64,000 bases of DNA from Isoperla grammatica (taxonomy: Eukaryota; Arthropoda; Insecta; Plecoptera; Perlodidae). Under the pieces are notes generated by a model. It did no database searches. It was not told the DNA's origin and was given only the letters and a program-made list of their open reading frames with translations. Location: the NCBI GenBank assembly GCA_945910005.1, contig OX246747.1, positions 2,526,254 through 2,590,253 on the forward strand, given 5' to 3'. The translations under genes and the position numbers were made by a program. Every line of letters begins with the position of its first letter. Within the stretch, counting starts at the first letter, position 1. Positions 1-10,845 of this stretch are shown here, piece after piece.

Positions 1-114
1 GCAGAAGCATCAGTCATCTTCAGAACTCCGACCTAGTAACTTCAAGAGTGGTTCTCGTCGCAACCAAGTGTGTGTGCAGTTGATTCGTGTAAACTCTCAC
101 TCCTGTTGAAGGTA

Positions 115-825
115 GAGATGCGGGACGAAAAGAGACCCTGTCCCTTCCCTCCCTCTGTCTCACTGAATATTTCTCCTCCCACTTGGCCCTGCCCACCCTT
201 GCTGGACTCTTGTATGACGACCCACGCGACGTTTAATGGATCTGATTCGGATGTGGCTTTATTATTTATGTCTCGGGGCCCGGGGAAGAATAGGCCCAGA
301 GCCCCCCCCCCCCCCCTAATCACCCTAGCCGGACAGGTCGAGGAGGAGAAGTCAGACGAAATGCGTCCAGAACCTCCCCCCTCCCTTTTCCTCCCCCTTC
401 CAATTTTTCACCCCGCCCTCCTACTTGCCCCTTTCCTCCAAACAGCCCCCTATTGCATCTTCATCTATCACCCACACATTGTCTCGATTAGCCTCGTTGC
501 AAAAGTATGAGACGTTAAGCCCAAATATCTATCTATCTTTCTCCTCCCACTTGGTCCTGCCCTCCCTTGCTGGACTCCCGTATGACGACCCTCGCGACGT
601 TCAATGGATGTGATTCGGATGTGGCTTTATTCTTTATTATCATAGTTTTCTTTTTCGTCTCGATTAGCCTCGTTGCAAAAATATGAAACGTTAAGCCCAA
701 ATATCAATCGATCTCAATCATATTTCTCATCTTCATTATCACCCGCTCATCGTCTTGATTAGCCATTGTTGAAAAAATATGAGACGTTAAGCCCCATTAA
801 TCAATCCATCAATCTTACCCCATTT
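115..825 (+). mobile_element. Cluster of nested or chimeric SINE fragments
   Basis: Pieces of at least four SINE copies are joined here. The body segment with the phrase cccacttggccctgccc appears at about 175 and again, slightly changed, at about 545. A family A head (ggcccggggaagaatagg) sits at 276-300, and a family B middle (ggtcgaggaggagaagtcag) at about 335. Three separate tails of the form gacgttaagccc end near 535, 710 and 815. The order is scrambled relative to intact copies elsewhere in the window, so this is nested insertion plus deletion rather than one element. There is no coding content. Confidence 0.8.
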
Positions 826-1039
826 CGTGTGAAACCAAGGCCAACACCACCTTTAGAAAAAAAAAACTAACGCCACCGCACTAGAGTTTTCTTCATGTTA
901 CATGGCCCAGCCCTCAAAATAAACAATAGAATCGCGCCGCCCCGCACCTCCACCTTCTACAGCAGTAGGTATACATACAACGCGCGCCTCGGCTGACAAT
1001 AGTCAGTCGACGTTAGGCTCTTGAATGAGAAGGACGTGA

Positions 1040-1165
1040 TAGGGGCTCGTGAACATGCCAGATGCAATTCTGGCGAAACGTCAAGCGATGGGTGACAGAC
1101 TTCGGTCTGCACCAATATACTCACACAAGCGGCGGAATATCCCGGTAGACAACAAATCCATATAT
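1040..1165 (+). mobile_element. Degenerate Penelope-like terminal region with hammerhead-like core and UUCG hairpin
   Basis: The segment has a stem GCCAG/CTGGC (1057-1074) followed directly by GAAACGTC (1075-1082). This is the same layout as the hammerhead in the Penelope-like element at 39.75 kb. The first core strand reads GTGAACA instead of CTGANGA, so it is degenerate. Downstream is a strong hairpin at 1091-1113, CAGAC-TTCG-GTCTG flanked by GGTG/CACC. The later stretch ggaatatcccggtagac resembles the end region of the 39.7-kb element. An ancient Penelope-like remnant is my inference. Confidence 0.4.
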
Positions 1166-1813
1166 ATATATGTATAAATCAAATTATTATACTATAAAAA
1201 GAATAACAAAGTGTAAATAAATTATCCATTGCAGCATTTGCAGACTGTTCTATTTGAAAATGTCAGTTTGTTCTACCTTCATAACGGAACCGCCAAAGCT
1301 CGTCATCATCTTCGTCTGTCTCGTCACTGTCAAGAGTCATCGCTTGCATGAAGGTTTATGATTATTGGCTCAACTCCCCGGGTATCCGTGCCCATTTCTG
1401 TGGCCCAAGTCTCTCTTATCAGTTTTTCACAGTAGTCGACTCGTTTTGACCATTCCGCTGCCGTTATGGCCTCTGGGGCATCCTTGCAAACTCTTTTTGT
1501 GTTTTCCACTGTGTGTTCTCCGTTCCACCCAATAATGTTATTGTAGCTTTGTTTGGCAGTAGGCCCTATGTACTAACAAATTGTATAGGTCAGTGCTTTT
1601 AGACTTAGGCCTAAGAACTAGTTTTAAATACATTACTCTAGCAACCACAGTGGAACTAGAGTTACAAGCATAAGTTTAAATTAAACTGAAAACGGCCATA
1701 GTAACAATAGGCTACAGCCCGTCTGAGCCTGGGGAAGAATATTGTGAGATAAAAATTAATACTTGTTCGATATTTCATTTTTACTTAGTTTTATTTAATT
1801 GCGTGATTTATGG
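1166..1813. other. No recognisable feature
   Basis: AT-rich DNA with a short (TA)n run at about 1162-1172. I found no coding region, repeat unit or transposon motif that I could support. Confidence 0.5.
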
Positions 1814-1866
1814 ATACCTTAGGGTGACACCTGTGTTCGCTCACAGCTGTCGTCACCGTAAGGTAT
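1814..1866. repeat. Long imperfect hairpin
   Basis: The arms ATACCTTA-GGTGAC and GTCACC-TAAGGTAT face each other, with an inner CTGTG/CACAG stem. The whole would fold into one hairpin of about 53 nt. It may be the centre of a miniature element or part of an LTR. No target duplication was identified. Confidence 0.55.
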
Positions 1867-2599
1867 GCGCTGTGCTCGGCTATTTCGTCAGTCTTGTCCG
1901 GTTATAATTTCCTGGTTATGCAGCAACTTTGCTGACTGCTCGGTTCAGGAGGGGGCCGGTTCGTTGACTTCGTCAGTGGGCCCCGGACCCACTCTTTCGT
2001 GTTTGCCACGAGAGGGGGTCGAACCGAGTAGTTTGATTGGTAGATTGTGACTGGGGACAGCCAGCGTGAGGCAGAGAGGGGGTGACTGGGGTATGACGTA
2101 GGGAAGCTTAGGTGCGAGGGGTCACGGGGTTTATTCGGGGCAATTGGCTGAGGACTGGAATCGAGGACGGACGGAGGACCGACACCTGGGTAGAACGGCT
2201 GAGGATCCAACAGTGCGAAGGGAACGACGAACGACAAGGCCAAGGAAACGTCACGAGCGCGACCGAGGCGGACACAGAGAAGGGGATACGACGCCAGGAT
2301 ACCAAGGTAGAGGCACTCCGGCCACACGTCTAGACTAAGTTGCACTGGGTTAAACACGTAGACAGATTCGCCACCACTCAGCCACGGTTAGGATAAATGT
2401 CTACTCAATAAATCACGGTTCCTTTATTGTTTGAATCAAGTCTTATCATTCCTGTAACCTTAACTGCTTGGACTGGTACGTCCCGATCCCTTAGTTGTGA
2501 GAACCACCCCTAGAGCTACGCCCCAGTACTTCTACGGGACCGTCGACTTTGGAGTCCGTGGGTTCGAGGCTGAGCCGGCGGAATTGGGTAGGTGTCACG

Positions 2600-2740
2600 G
2601 TAGGTTCTCGCTATCTAACAAATGGTGGAGGCATGCCGGATCCAATTTGCTTTGTGACAAATTGGTTTATCACAGGAATTAGTTTTGTGACAAATTGTTT
2701 TATGATCTAACAAATGGTGGAAGCGCCGTTGCAAAACTTA
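2600..2740 (+). mobile_element. Ty3/gypsy primer-binding-site remnants (two copies)
   Basis: Two phrases of the form tctaaca-aatggtggaggc occur at about 2614-2632 and about 2706-2722. They match the junction between LTR end and primer-binding site of the gypsy element at 17.39 kb, which reads tggtggaggcgccggg. A polyadenylation-like AATAAA lies upstream at about 2408. This suggests the leader of a decayed gypsy element with a local duplication. LTR edges could not be fixed. Confidence 0.4.
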
Positions 2741-3900
2741 GTTTTGTTGTATTTGGACTACCCAGGTCAGGCAGTTTTTTTTTTTTTTCCTAGTTTTTTT
2801 TCTTCTAAATTGAATCTTTTATTTTAATTATTATATCGTGGCTATGAGTATTTGCTAGTTTGTCTATGTAGGTTAGGAAGTGTTCATTCATCTCTGTGCT
2901 GTTTTGCTGTGTGTGCGTTGGCATCACATTTCGGTGTACGTCATTATTTCTTGTGGAGTCAGGAATTTTTCCTAGAGAACATTTTACACGGTGCTGTTTC
3001 TAGAGTCCATGCTATGTTTTACATTGTGCATGTGAACAGGTACTGTTACTAGGTTTTCGTGTGGCTTCTAAGTGATAGTGCTCGGCAGATCCGGTTGTGA
3101 ATTTGGGATTTCGTGGACGGGAGCGTAGTGCTGTTCTCGCGCTATTCCACGTCTTGGCTCACAGGGGTGAATGTTCTTCTATCTGTTACTTGTATCATCG
3201 CCTTCATCATCTTCATGTGGATGGGGGATGTGGCAGATAGCGAAGAAGGAGCTGAGTAGAGGCCTGCTGATGATTTGTCAATGGCGGTGGGGGTGGGAGT
3301 GGAAGTGGTCTGGGCAGGGTTCGACGTCGCTGGTCGCGAGTTCCTAGATGAGCCGTCTGCGGGAAGAGGGTGCATATCCAATGTCATTGTCGTGTTTTGT
3401 ATCTGCACGCGTTGTCCATGGACGTCGTTTGCGGAAATCCGCGCGGCCGGCAGGGGGTGTTTTCTTTGTCTCCAGTGGTGGATGGTTTGGGCGCTTTGAG
3501 GAGGTGTCTAGATAGGCGGTAGGGGATGCAGCTACGAGGGAGCGAGACGTCGAGCAACCTACTCAGATTTGTCTTCTTTGTATGTAATAAATGGTGGTTG
3601 ACGGATCGTCGGTAGAGTATTTTCTTTATTTTCTTATCTTCTTGTAGATTTAGTGTTGCGTCATCATCGTGATTACTCTTGTTGCATTGGGGTTTCGGTG
3701 GTTTCGTGCAGACGGTGGTGTAGAGGTGACCGTGCTGGCCGTCTCGCGCGTGTGGAATCTTCCTTTTGACAGCTCGGGGAAACGAACCTCTGACCGCAGG
3801 ATACAGTACTGGCATGTGTTTTATTACTCTGCATGTGCTGCACTTTTGTCTTCTCTCATCGGTAGTCGAGGTGCGACAAGTGTTAATTACGATGTTCGAT
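2741..3900. other. No recognisable gene
   Basis: A poly-T stretch lies near 2777-2812. Otherwise this is unremarkable sequence. Short open frames exist on both strands but have no family signature and overlap one another. Confidence 0.5.
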
Positions 3901-3902
3901 CT

Positions 3903-4006
3903 CGCATCTAGTATGGTTGTGTTTGGTATGATTTTGTTTGGTATGATTGTGTTTCGTATGATTTTGTTTGGTATAAATGTGTTTGGTATGAGTGTGATTG
4001 GTATAA
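3903..4006 (+). repeat. Short tandem repeat of about 15 bp
   Basis: Imperfect copies of tttggtatgattgtg are repeated about seven times, directly ahead of the 47-bp palindromic array. It is low-complexity DNA that happens to leave several frames open. Confidence 0.8.
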
Positions 4007-4586
4007 TGGACGACGGACAGTCCAATGGGGGTGTCATGGGGCGTGACAGCACGGACGATGGACAGTCCGTGTGTGTGGTCACGTCCGGTGACTATGGAGC
4101 GGACGACGGACAGTCCGTGGCTGTCTGTGACGGGGCTTAGCACGGACGATGGACAGTCCGTGTGTGCAGTCCCGTCCGGTGACTATGGTGCGGACAATGG
4201 ACAGTCCGATGGGGGTGTCATGGAGCGTGACAGCACGGACGATGGACAGTTCGTGGATGGTCACGTCCATTGACTGTAGGAGCGGACGACGGACAGTCCG
4301 TGGAGCGTGTCTGTGACGGGGCTTAGCACGGACGATGGACAGTCCGTGTGTGCAGTCCCGTCCGGTGACTATGGTGCGGACAATGGACAGTCCGATGGGG
4401 GTGTCATGGAGTGTGACAGCACGGACGATGGACAGTTCGTGGATGGTCACGTCCATTGACTGTAGGAGCGGACGACGGACAGTCCGGTGATGCGTGTCTG
4501 TGACGGGACTCAGCACGGACGATGGACGGTCCGTGTGTACAGTCCCGTCCGGTGGCATGGAAGGATGGACGTTGGACAGTCCAAAG
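4007..4586. repeat. Tandem array with 47-bp periodicity around a GGACAGTCC palindrome
   Basis: The core GGAC-gatg-GACAGTCC occurs about 13 times between 4010 and 4580 at a spacing of about 47 bp. Four units form a higher-order repeat of about 186 bp: the stretch 4140-4325 is repeated almost unchanged at 4326-4510. Each core contains the odd palindrome GGAC-A-GTCC and a wider ACGGAC/GTCCGT inverted repeat. Open frames through the array, on both strands, follow from its periodic composition. I do not call a protein. Confidence 0.85.
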
Positions 4587-5034
4587 GGGGCGTGTCGTGT
4601 AGGCGACTTCGGGTCGTAACACGGCCATGGATATTATTACATGGATCGTAATGATTGATTGCGTTACTTCACTGCTAGCGTGAGTTGCGTTGGTGCTATG
4701 ATGGTATTGTCCTAGAGCGGCGAGTCGGATGGTTTGATCGGGTGTCTGGTTGCTCGATGTATGCGCAGGGGTAGTTTTCTCTTGTGGGGATGTCCATAGA
4801 AGTGTTAGGTGTAAGACTAGTTCATTATGGCGTGACTTAATGTCACATTTTAGGTTTATTTGTCTTCTCTTTTCTCTCTTCTGTGTGCTAGCTGTTATAG
4901 TTGAGGGGGGGGGAAGATAATTAGTTTTATTTGATTAATTTTAGGTTTTATTTAGGTTTAGGGATTGATGGACATTCCCGGTTTTCTCTTTGCTTGGCGA
5001 CGGCTTGGCATTGGGTTTCACAGGTGATGGCCAC
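4587..5034. other. No recognisable feature
   Basis: A G-run of nine occurs at about 4904-4912. Nothing else is supportable. Confidence 0.5.
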
Positions 5035-5298
5035 AATGACTTTGTTAGTCGTAAGAGGCGACGAAAGGACACCCTGTCTCCCCCCCCCCCCCCCCCCCCA
5101 CTGTCCCACTGAATAATTCCTCTCCATCTTGGCCCTGCCCTCCCTTGTTGGACTCACGCGACCCACGCGACCTTCAGTAGATCTGATTCGGATCTGGCTT
5201 TATTCTTTATCATCATCTTCATTACCACCCGCTCATTGGCTCGCTTAGCCATCGTTGCACAAATATGAGACGTTAAGCCCCATAGATCAATCAATCGA
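5035..5298 (+). mobile_element. SINE family A, 5'-truncated copy
   Basis: Begins in the head phrase gactttgttagtcgtaagag and runs through a long C tract, the body (cactgaat, tggccctgccctccc) and the tail gagacgttaagccccat with atcaatcaatc. The 5' approximately 20 bp of intact family A heads are not recognisable. Confidence 0.85.
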
Positions 5299-6115
5299 GT
5301 AATGTAAACGAGGTTCTAACCCATAGGAAGTTCCAACTCCTTTAGTATTAAAGTAATTGATGGCCCATGGTCAATGTAGAATCGGAGTTTAAGGATCTTA
5401 CACGATATAAAACTAATTCACCACCTGTGGGGCAGCTTGCCGCAGTGGCACCAGTGGCGTCGTTACAACGGAATAATGAAAACACGGCCCGATATTGTAA
5501 TAAGGTTTTAAAGGAATCTGGAATACGAAATCATAATAACTTTTATAAAGTTTGTCGGCGTTAGGCGTCTTTTTATATTTTAAGAAAATATCTACTACAG
5601 TGAGAAGTTTGTTAGTATTTCGCTGGTCCTGAACAGCGTGCTCTCTTAGAAATCTGAAAATCGGATCCTCTTCGAACTTTTTTCTTTTTCATTGGCTTGA
5701 CCGTCTTCGTGCGAAGAGGAATAGCTTCGTTCTCGCTCGACGAGTGTGGCAGGCACCGTGTCTTCTCCAGTGCAGGCTCCACAAATGTAGACTTTGTGGA
5801 TTTGACTCATAGGAGACGGAGGAGAACAGATGTGACGAAGGGCTAGGGCCATTCTTTGCGTTTAAATATATGTGTTTGTGTAAATCTGGCGTGCTGGCTC
5901 ACAGGGAAGAGTTTGACGATGAAGGGGAACATAAAATGGAGGATGAAGAGGATGAAGCACTCAAAGATCTTGATGAATTGATGAGATAAAGCGGGTTTGT
6001 GGTGTGTCGGGAGGATAACAACTCGTCGATCGGCACAAAATATGGCCACGTGATGGGGGTAGGAACATTATCTTCGGTGCTGATGCCAGTTGATGGATAT
6101 TTCATGATCTATAAC
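5299..6115. other. No recognisable gene
   Basis: Short open frames on both strands (for example 5367-5564 plus and 5646-5852 minus) show no family motif. The sequence could be decayed transposon DNA. Nothing firmer can be said. Confidence 0.45.
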
Positions 6116-6408
6116 ACATGCCCAGCTACTGCAACCTTATCGTGGTGGGCAGGTTTGCGTGCTTTGTTGATCCCGATAGCTATGCTGGCGGAAGCATATG
6201 CTTCTGGTAGGGCCACCCTAGCCGGACTGGTCGAGGAGAGACGAAATGCAGTCCACATCGACCCCACTCCCTTTTCCTCCCCGCCCTCCTATTTGCCTCT
6301 TTTCTCCAAACAGCCCCCTATTTCATTTTGATACTTCTTTCAATCATCGTCTCGATTAGCTTAGTTGCAAATATATGAGACGTTAAGCTCAAATATCTAT
6401 CAATCAAT
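6116..6408 (+). mobile_element. SINE family B with type-2 tail
   Basis: The head includes ccttatcgtggtgggcaggt and ggcggaagcatatgcttct, then the middle with ggtcgaggag, then a pyrimidine-rich body (ctccaaacagccccctattt) and the tail gagacgttaagctcaaata with atcaatcaatc. It is flanked by a short direct repeat catgatcta (about 6103-6111 and 6409-6417), which fits target-primed insertion. Confidence 0.85.
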
Positions 6409-6699
6409 CATGATCTAAAACTAAGCAAAAACAACAATTGATATATGACCTTACTATTTAATCAGTTGATCCGCCGAGGCCGGGGGGGCCAGAGAAAGTT
6501 GACTGTATTTCTGTGAGAGGGGGTGGAGCAATATTATAGTGACTTACGGTTTACGGCTGTGCTGCTGGCTTCTTGCTTGATGTAATATAAAAGAGGGTTG
6601 TACAGGAGGTGAAAAAAAAGGAGGGAATTAAAGGAAATAGCATTGGTTAATAGTTGCGAGACCAACTCTTTAGAGCTACAGACAAACTTAACAGTATGA

Positions 6700-7275
6700 G
6701 TGCCTTGCAGGCATTGTGGGCAACGAGGTGGCCGACAAGTGCGCCAAAGCTGCCTGCACCAAGCGACCTAGAGACTGTAAACTAGTCCTCACATCTGACC
6801 TAAAAGTTTTCCTACGGCACTTTTCAAAGAAAGAATTGAACGATAGTTAGAAAAATGTATCTTGTAATAAACTTAGGGAGATTAAAGTCACCATATCGCC
6901 TTGGTTTTCTTCTAGACGATCTTGCCGTCGCGAAGAAGTAGTCTTGACCCGTCTCCGCATCGGCCATACATACCTTACCCAAGGCTACTTACTAAGAAAC
7001 GAATTTGCTCCAGTATGTGATGTATGTAATGTTGTTTTAACTGTAAAACACATTCTAATTGAATGTAACAAATATGATAATGAAAGAAGAAAGTTAATTT
7101 TAAAACCCTTACTTAAAGAGAACTTATCAGACGAATCCAAAGTAATCAATAACATATTTCGTTTTCTGCAAGATAATCGTTTATTATTACTTATGTAATC
7201 GAACATAGTGATCAATATTAAAATAACATAGGCACTGATAATCTTGCTGTTTTTTGCCTTTGAACTCCAAGAAGA
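6700..7275 (+). pseudogene. I-clade LINE remnant: RNase H end and C-terminal region
   Basis: A translation near 6707 reads GIVGNEVADKCAKAA, the last motif of LINE-encoded RNase H (compare GIKGNEQADLAAKTA in the copy at 14.6 kb). From 6944 the frame MTRLRIGHTYLTQGY and then CDVCNVVLTVKHILIECNKYD reproduces the C-terminal Cys/His-containing region of the same LINE type. Frames are interrupted around 6850 by stops, so the copy is dead. It ends in a (aag)n-type tail near 7270. The family assignment rests on clear similarity to the better-preserved copy in this window. Confidence 0.8.
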
Positions 7276-7595
7276 AGAAGAAGAATAATAATAACGGTAT
7301 ATGAGCGAGAGAATACAACTGACAGCCTGCTATCGCGGGATCGGTACGAGATAGTTGGGGAACGAAAATAGGTAGAGGGGAAAGTAAATGACGTAATGCG
7401 AACAACTCAAATCACAACAACGTCTGGGCGCGAACATACCGCCCACCCGGTCCACTCCTGGGCATGGCGCTTTGAGTTGTTATCCGTCTTAACTCGAGGA
7501 GCTCTCCAAATGAGCCCTTTGTCTTGTCGGTGTTTGTATTCGGTGTTGTGCACCAGTAGAGTGCAACAACCAGGCGTTGTTGGCGTCCCGTACAA

Positions 7596-7814
7596 CTATT
7601 GTGTGTGTGCGTTTTGCTTATGTCGCAGTCGCTGTGTGCTCAGCGACGCGTGTTTACCCGGTACCTTGTGGTACCGGATATGGTGCTGCGTGAGGGAGGC
7701 GGTGCAGCTGCCGCAGTAGGGGCACTTATGCCGGACTGCCCGGCCGAGGACACCCGCCGTGACGAGGCCCACCACCTCGCACTCGTCGCGAGCGTAGCGA
7801 AGTGAATCTCTCAA
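7596..7814 (-). other. Small GC-rich open frame with a Cys/His cluster
   Basis: This 72-codon minus-strand frame contains CPYCGSCTASLTQHHIRYH, which could be a zinc-finger-like cluster. The base composition is GC-rich compared with its flanks. No partner exon or family match was recognised. It may be part of an unknown transposon protein or chance. Confidence 0.25.
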
Positions 7815-7945
7815 TACAACACGATCGGCACTAACAAGGTCGTCACCGGATACAAGTTTTGGAATTTTAACTTTAACCGCAATTTGGTTAGAAAATATTC
7901 AGTTTCTATTTAAAATAATAAAATAATATAACATCAGGACGCAAT

Positions 7946-8252
7946 AATCGTCTCGGCCCGGGTTAGAATAGGCCCAGAGACTTACTCTGCTAGTCGTAAG
8001 AGGCGACAGAAGGAGATCCTGTTCCTTTCCCCCCCACTGTCCCACTGAATATTTCTCCTCCCATTTGGCCCTGCCCTCCCTTGCTGGACTCTCGTATGAC
8101 GACCCACGCGATGCACAATGGATCTAGTTTGGATGTGTCTTTATTCTTCATCATCATCTTTCTCATCTTCATTATCACCCACTCATCGTCTCGATTAGCC
8201 ATAGTTGCATAAATATGAGACGTTAAGCCCCATTAATCAATCAATCAATCAA
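7946..8252 (+). mobile_element. SINE family A, near full length, followed by a SINE body fragment
   Basis: Runs from the head ggcccgggttagaataggcc through tgctagtcgtaagaggcgac to the tail gagacgttaagccccattaa with four atca repeats. Directly after it, 8255-8298 matches the body of the type-2 SINE (cctacttgcccctttcctcc), showing insertion next to an older fragment. Confidence 0.9.
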
Positions 8253-8299
8253 CGTACCCTCCTACTTGCCCCTTTCCTCCAAAGAGCCCCCAATTCTCA

Positions 8300-8603
8300 C
8301 CCCTTGAACATTCAATGAATAATAGGACTTTCTATTCATAAAATTGAAAGCATCAGCTCGAGATGGCTTCTTGATCTTTATATGTGTACCATCAATACAC
8401 CCGATAACTCCAGGGAAGTTATTTACAGAGTTGAATGCCACTTTTTCCTTTTGTGTGGTTGGAAATCTGATGTGATGTGGCATTCTTGTGCATAAGGCAT
8501 TACAAAACATGTGCAGTGTCCGGCTCACGGTGGACTGATGTATCATGTGGTAGTGAATTTTGCCGATTACAACCTGGAAACTTTTAGTTGCTAGTAGACG
8601 CAA
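8300..8603 (-). pseudogene. PIF/Harbinger (HARBI1-like) transposase fragment
   Basis: The minus-strand translation contains a helix-turn-helix-like stretch ending QSTVSRTLHMFCNAL. It is followed by NFPGVIGCIDGTHIKIKKPS, the signature around the first catalytic Asp of Harbinger DDE transposases, then AFNFMNRKSYYSLNVQ. The family normally spans about 350 residues with two further acidic residues. Here the coding sequence is cut off after about 100 residues by a SINE fragment, so catalysis is impossible. I read it as a truncated transposon copy and not the domesticated host gene, because no flanking exons are visible. Confidence 0.8.
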
Positions 8604-8649
8604 ACTGACTAGAACCTAGAAAATTTAACAATTAGTGAGTTGAATTTGG

Positions 8650-8835
8650 GGAAGTTGAATAATAAAAAATCGTGGTTGGGTTTTAATAACTGTAAAAGAT
8701 TTGGGTATAGTATCCAGCGTAATTGGGGTATCGAACAAAGATCGGGGTCGTTTGTTGCTTTTTATAACGAAGGTTTTGAGATTGAAGGGGGAGGGGGGTT
8801 CCCAGGGGCATTGTTTATGCTAGAAGCTGCTGGTT
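8650..8835 (-). mobile_element. 5' end fragment of an I-clade LINE
   Basis: The stretch around tcgaacaaagatcggg and the purine-rich gaagggggaggggggttccc matches 63,040-63,190, where it precedes and begins a LINE ORF1 on the minus strand. It is therefore the 5' UTR and first codons of another copy of the same element, strongly decayed. Confidence 0.6.
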
Positions 8836-8937
8836 TTAACCATCCTACAGAAAAAACAATTTTTCAATACCCTGGCCTTTATAGATTTTTCAAATCTTTG
8901 CGTGATAATTTTAATTTATTTAAAACTCCTTCCCGCC

Positions 8938-9308
8938 TAGGGACTGCCACCTTATCGTGGTGGGCAGGTTTGCGTGCTTTGTTGATCCCGAGAGCTATGC
9001 CGGCGGAAGCGTATGCTTCTAGTAGGGCCACCCAAGCCGGACTGGTCGAGGAGGAGAAGTCAGACGAAGTGCAGTCCACACCCCAATCCCCTTCCCCCCC
9101 ACTGTCCCATTGAATATTTCTCCTCCCACTCGGCCCTGCCCTCCCATGCTGGACTCCCGTATGACAACTCACGCGACGTACAATGGATCTGATTCGGATG
9201 TGGCTTTACTCTTCATTATCATCTTTCTCATCTTCATTATCACCCGCTCATCGTCTATTAGCCATCGTTGCATAAATATGAGACGTTAAGCCTTATTAAT
9301 CAATCATT
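8938..9308 (+). mobile_element. SINE family B with type-1 tail
   Basis: Starts gggactgccaccttatcgtg and includes ggcggaagcgtatgcttcta, the middle ggtcgaggaggagaagtcag, the shared body tttctcctcccactcggccc and the tail gagacgttaagcct with atcaatca. Close to full length. Confidence 0.9.
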
Positions 9309-9489
9309 TATTAAAACTCCTTTTTTTGGTCCTTGACCCATTATATGGGTCCAGCGGTCTCGCCGAGCGGCGCTCAGTACATCGCAACGGCCGGCGGGAG
9401 AGGAGCTGTGTACTAAACATCCCCGGCACACACGCCCGCTCGCTCTCTTGATCGGAGCCATTGCCGGCCTACAAGCAAATTGACAAATA

Positions 9490-9810
9490 GACGTCGATCT
9501 TGATGTTAGGTCTAGGGTGGTATTAATCGAAGCGTCTCGTCGCCCCAAATTAGAATATGTCCTCAGACATAGAGCCGACGTGGGTGGTTTACGAGCTGTT
9601 TACGAATTACCGACGTCGCAATGTGTAATTTTTTTCAATATTGATGTAATATCGGCGTCGCTCTATATGTTCCGCCCTAGTGACGTCGACGCGGGTGGTG
9701 TTAATCGAAACGTATCGTCACCCCGAATAGCAAGTGTGCCCAAACATATAGCCTACGTGGGTCGCGGCCGAGCTATTAACGACAAACTGATGTCGCGATC
9801 CCTGCAATCT
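9490..9810. repeat. Two diverged direct repeats, about 170 bp apart
   Basis: The segments about 9505-9615 and about 9680-9800 share a common plan. In each, gtgttaatcga or gtattaatcga is followed by cgtcgccccaaatta or cgtcaccccgaatag, then agacatagagccgacgtggg or aacatatagcctacgtgggt. The plus strand has an open frame through both. No family was recognised. Confidence 0.55.
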
Positions 9811-9859
9811 ACTAGTCCCCTTCATTTATATTAACTGCCCAGCATACAGCTTAGAAAAT

Positions 9860-10640
9860 AGTAGATATGCAATTCTTTCATAAATTTACCAATGAAGTAC
9901 AGGTTGTACAAAACCACTTTCCTTTTGGCTTGGAACTGATGTTCACACAGCCATAATGAAACCATTGTTTACATATATAACATTGAACTTGCTTTTTTGC
10001 AAAATGCTGTGGCATTCTGCAAGAGCAATATACTTTAATTGTTTCTTCGCGAAAATTGTTCTTTAGTGGTGTCCGTAGACAATCGGGGGAAACATGTCAT
10101 CATCCCGGATTCAAAACATTGCACTGCACGAGCAGTCATTAAAAAACCATTATATTTTGCTGGGCTCCATTTCTGATTGACACAGAGGTCAACTGCATAT
10201 GCAATGGCTTGTAACCCACACATGCGGTACTTCTGCCTGACTACGTCAGGTACCTTCACAGTTATAGTGGTATTTTCATTTTGTACATTTTGACTAACCT
10301 GCAGCTCCAATTCGGAAGCCAATAGTGGAGCTTTATCTCTTGGCAGGCCCTATCCATGTGTGGCTCCATTGCAGTGGTCACCCAGTGGTTGTCTTGCTCC
10401 AAGTGGTGGATTTGTACGTGCATTACGTCATCCTTCCTTATTGAATACCCATGCCTTGTGGCAAGGATTGGAGACCACTAACAGTAGGAAATTGTTTATG
10501 CAGAAGGCTTAATGCTGTTTCGATAATCTTGTCGGAGATATCTTCGCCTGTCAGTAGCATGTTTTTGTCACTCATGGTCAATATCTCTCTTGGGTCATCT
10601 GGGTCGTCTGTGTCGTCATCGAAGTTTTGTGTTACATAGA
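9860..10640 (-). pseudogene. Ulp1/C48-like cysteine protease with C-terminal PHD finger, decayed
   Basis: Reading the minus strand, 10,620-10,440 gives an acidic stretch followed by LLTGEDISDKIIETALSLL, HKQFPTVSGLQSL. After a frame change comes IHHLEQDNHWVTTAMEP, then (10,322-10,060) CGLQAIAYAVDLCVNQKW and CFESGMMTCFPR. After one more frame change, EETIKVYCSCRMPQHF leads to CYICKQWFHYGCVNI and WFCTTC. The NHWV and CGLQAIAYA blocks resemble the His and Cys blocks of Ulp1-type proteases found in metazoan mobile elements, and the end is a PHD-type zinc finger (C-x-C, C-x2-C, H-x2-C, C-x2-C). At least two frameshifts and one stop make it a pseudogene. Whether it was host or transposon is unclear; a transposon is more likely. 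Confidence 0.6.
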
Positions 10641-10845
10641 AGGTGTAGGTTAAATGTTTTAGCCAATATGGCTCTCCAAAACCATTCGTAGTGTTTCCTG
10701 AAAGAGCACAACTTAATTGGATTACGCTGTTTATAAAACCATTTATTTTACCAAAAAATGTCTATGTAATAATATAATGCCCAAAATACCAAAACCAATT
10801 ACCAAATTCACAAGTAAAAAGGGAGAATTTATGAATTGCCAAAAC

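Noticed and set aside
4007..4586. Open minus-strand frame of 159 codons and plus-strand frames in the 47-bp array
   Set aside because: The frames follow from the periodic repeat composition. There is no start context, domain or splice support.
4007..4586. CRISPR array
   Set aside because: Direct repeats with regular spacing, but the spacers are themselves repeated in higher-order units and the genome is that of an animal.
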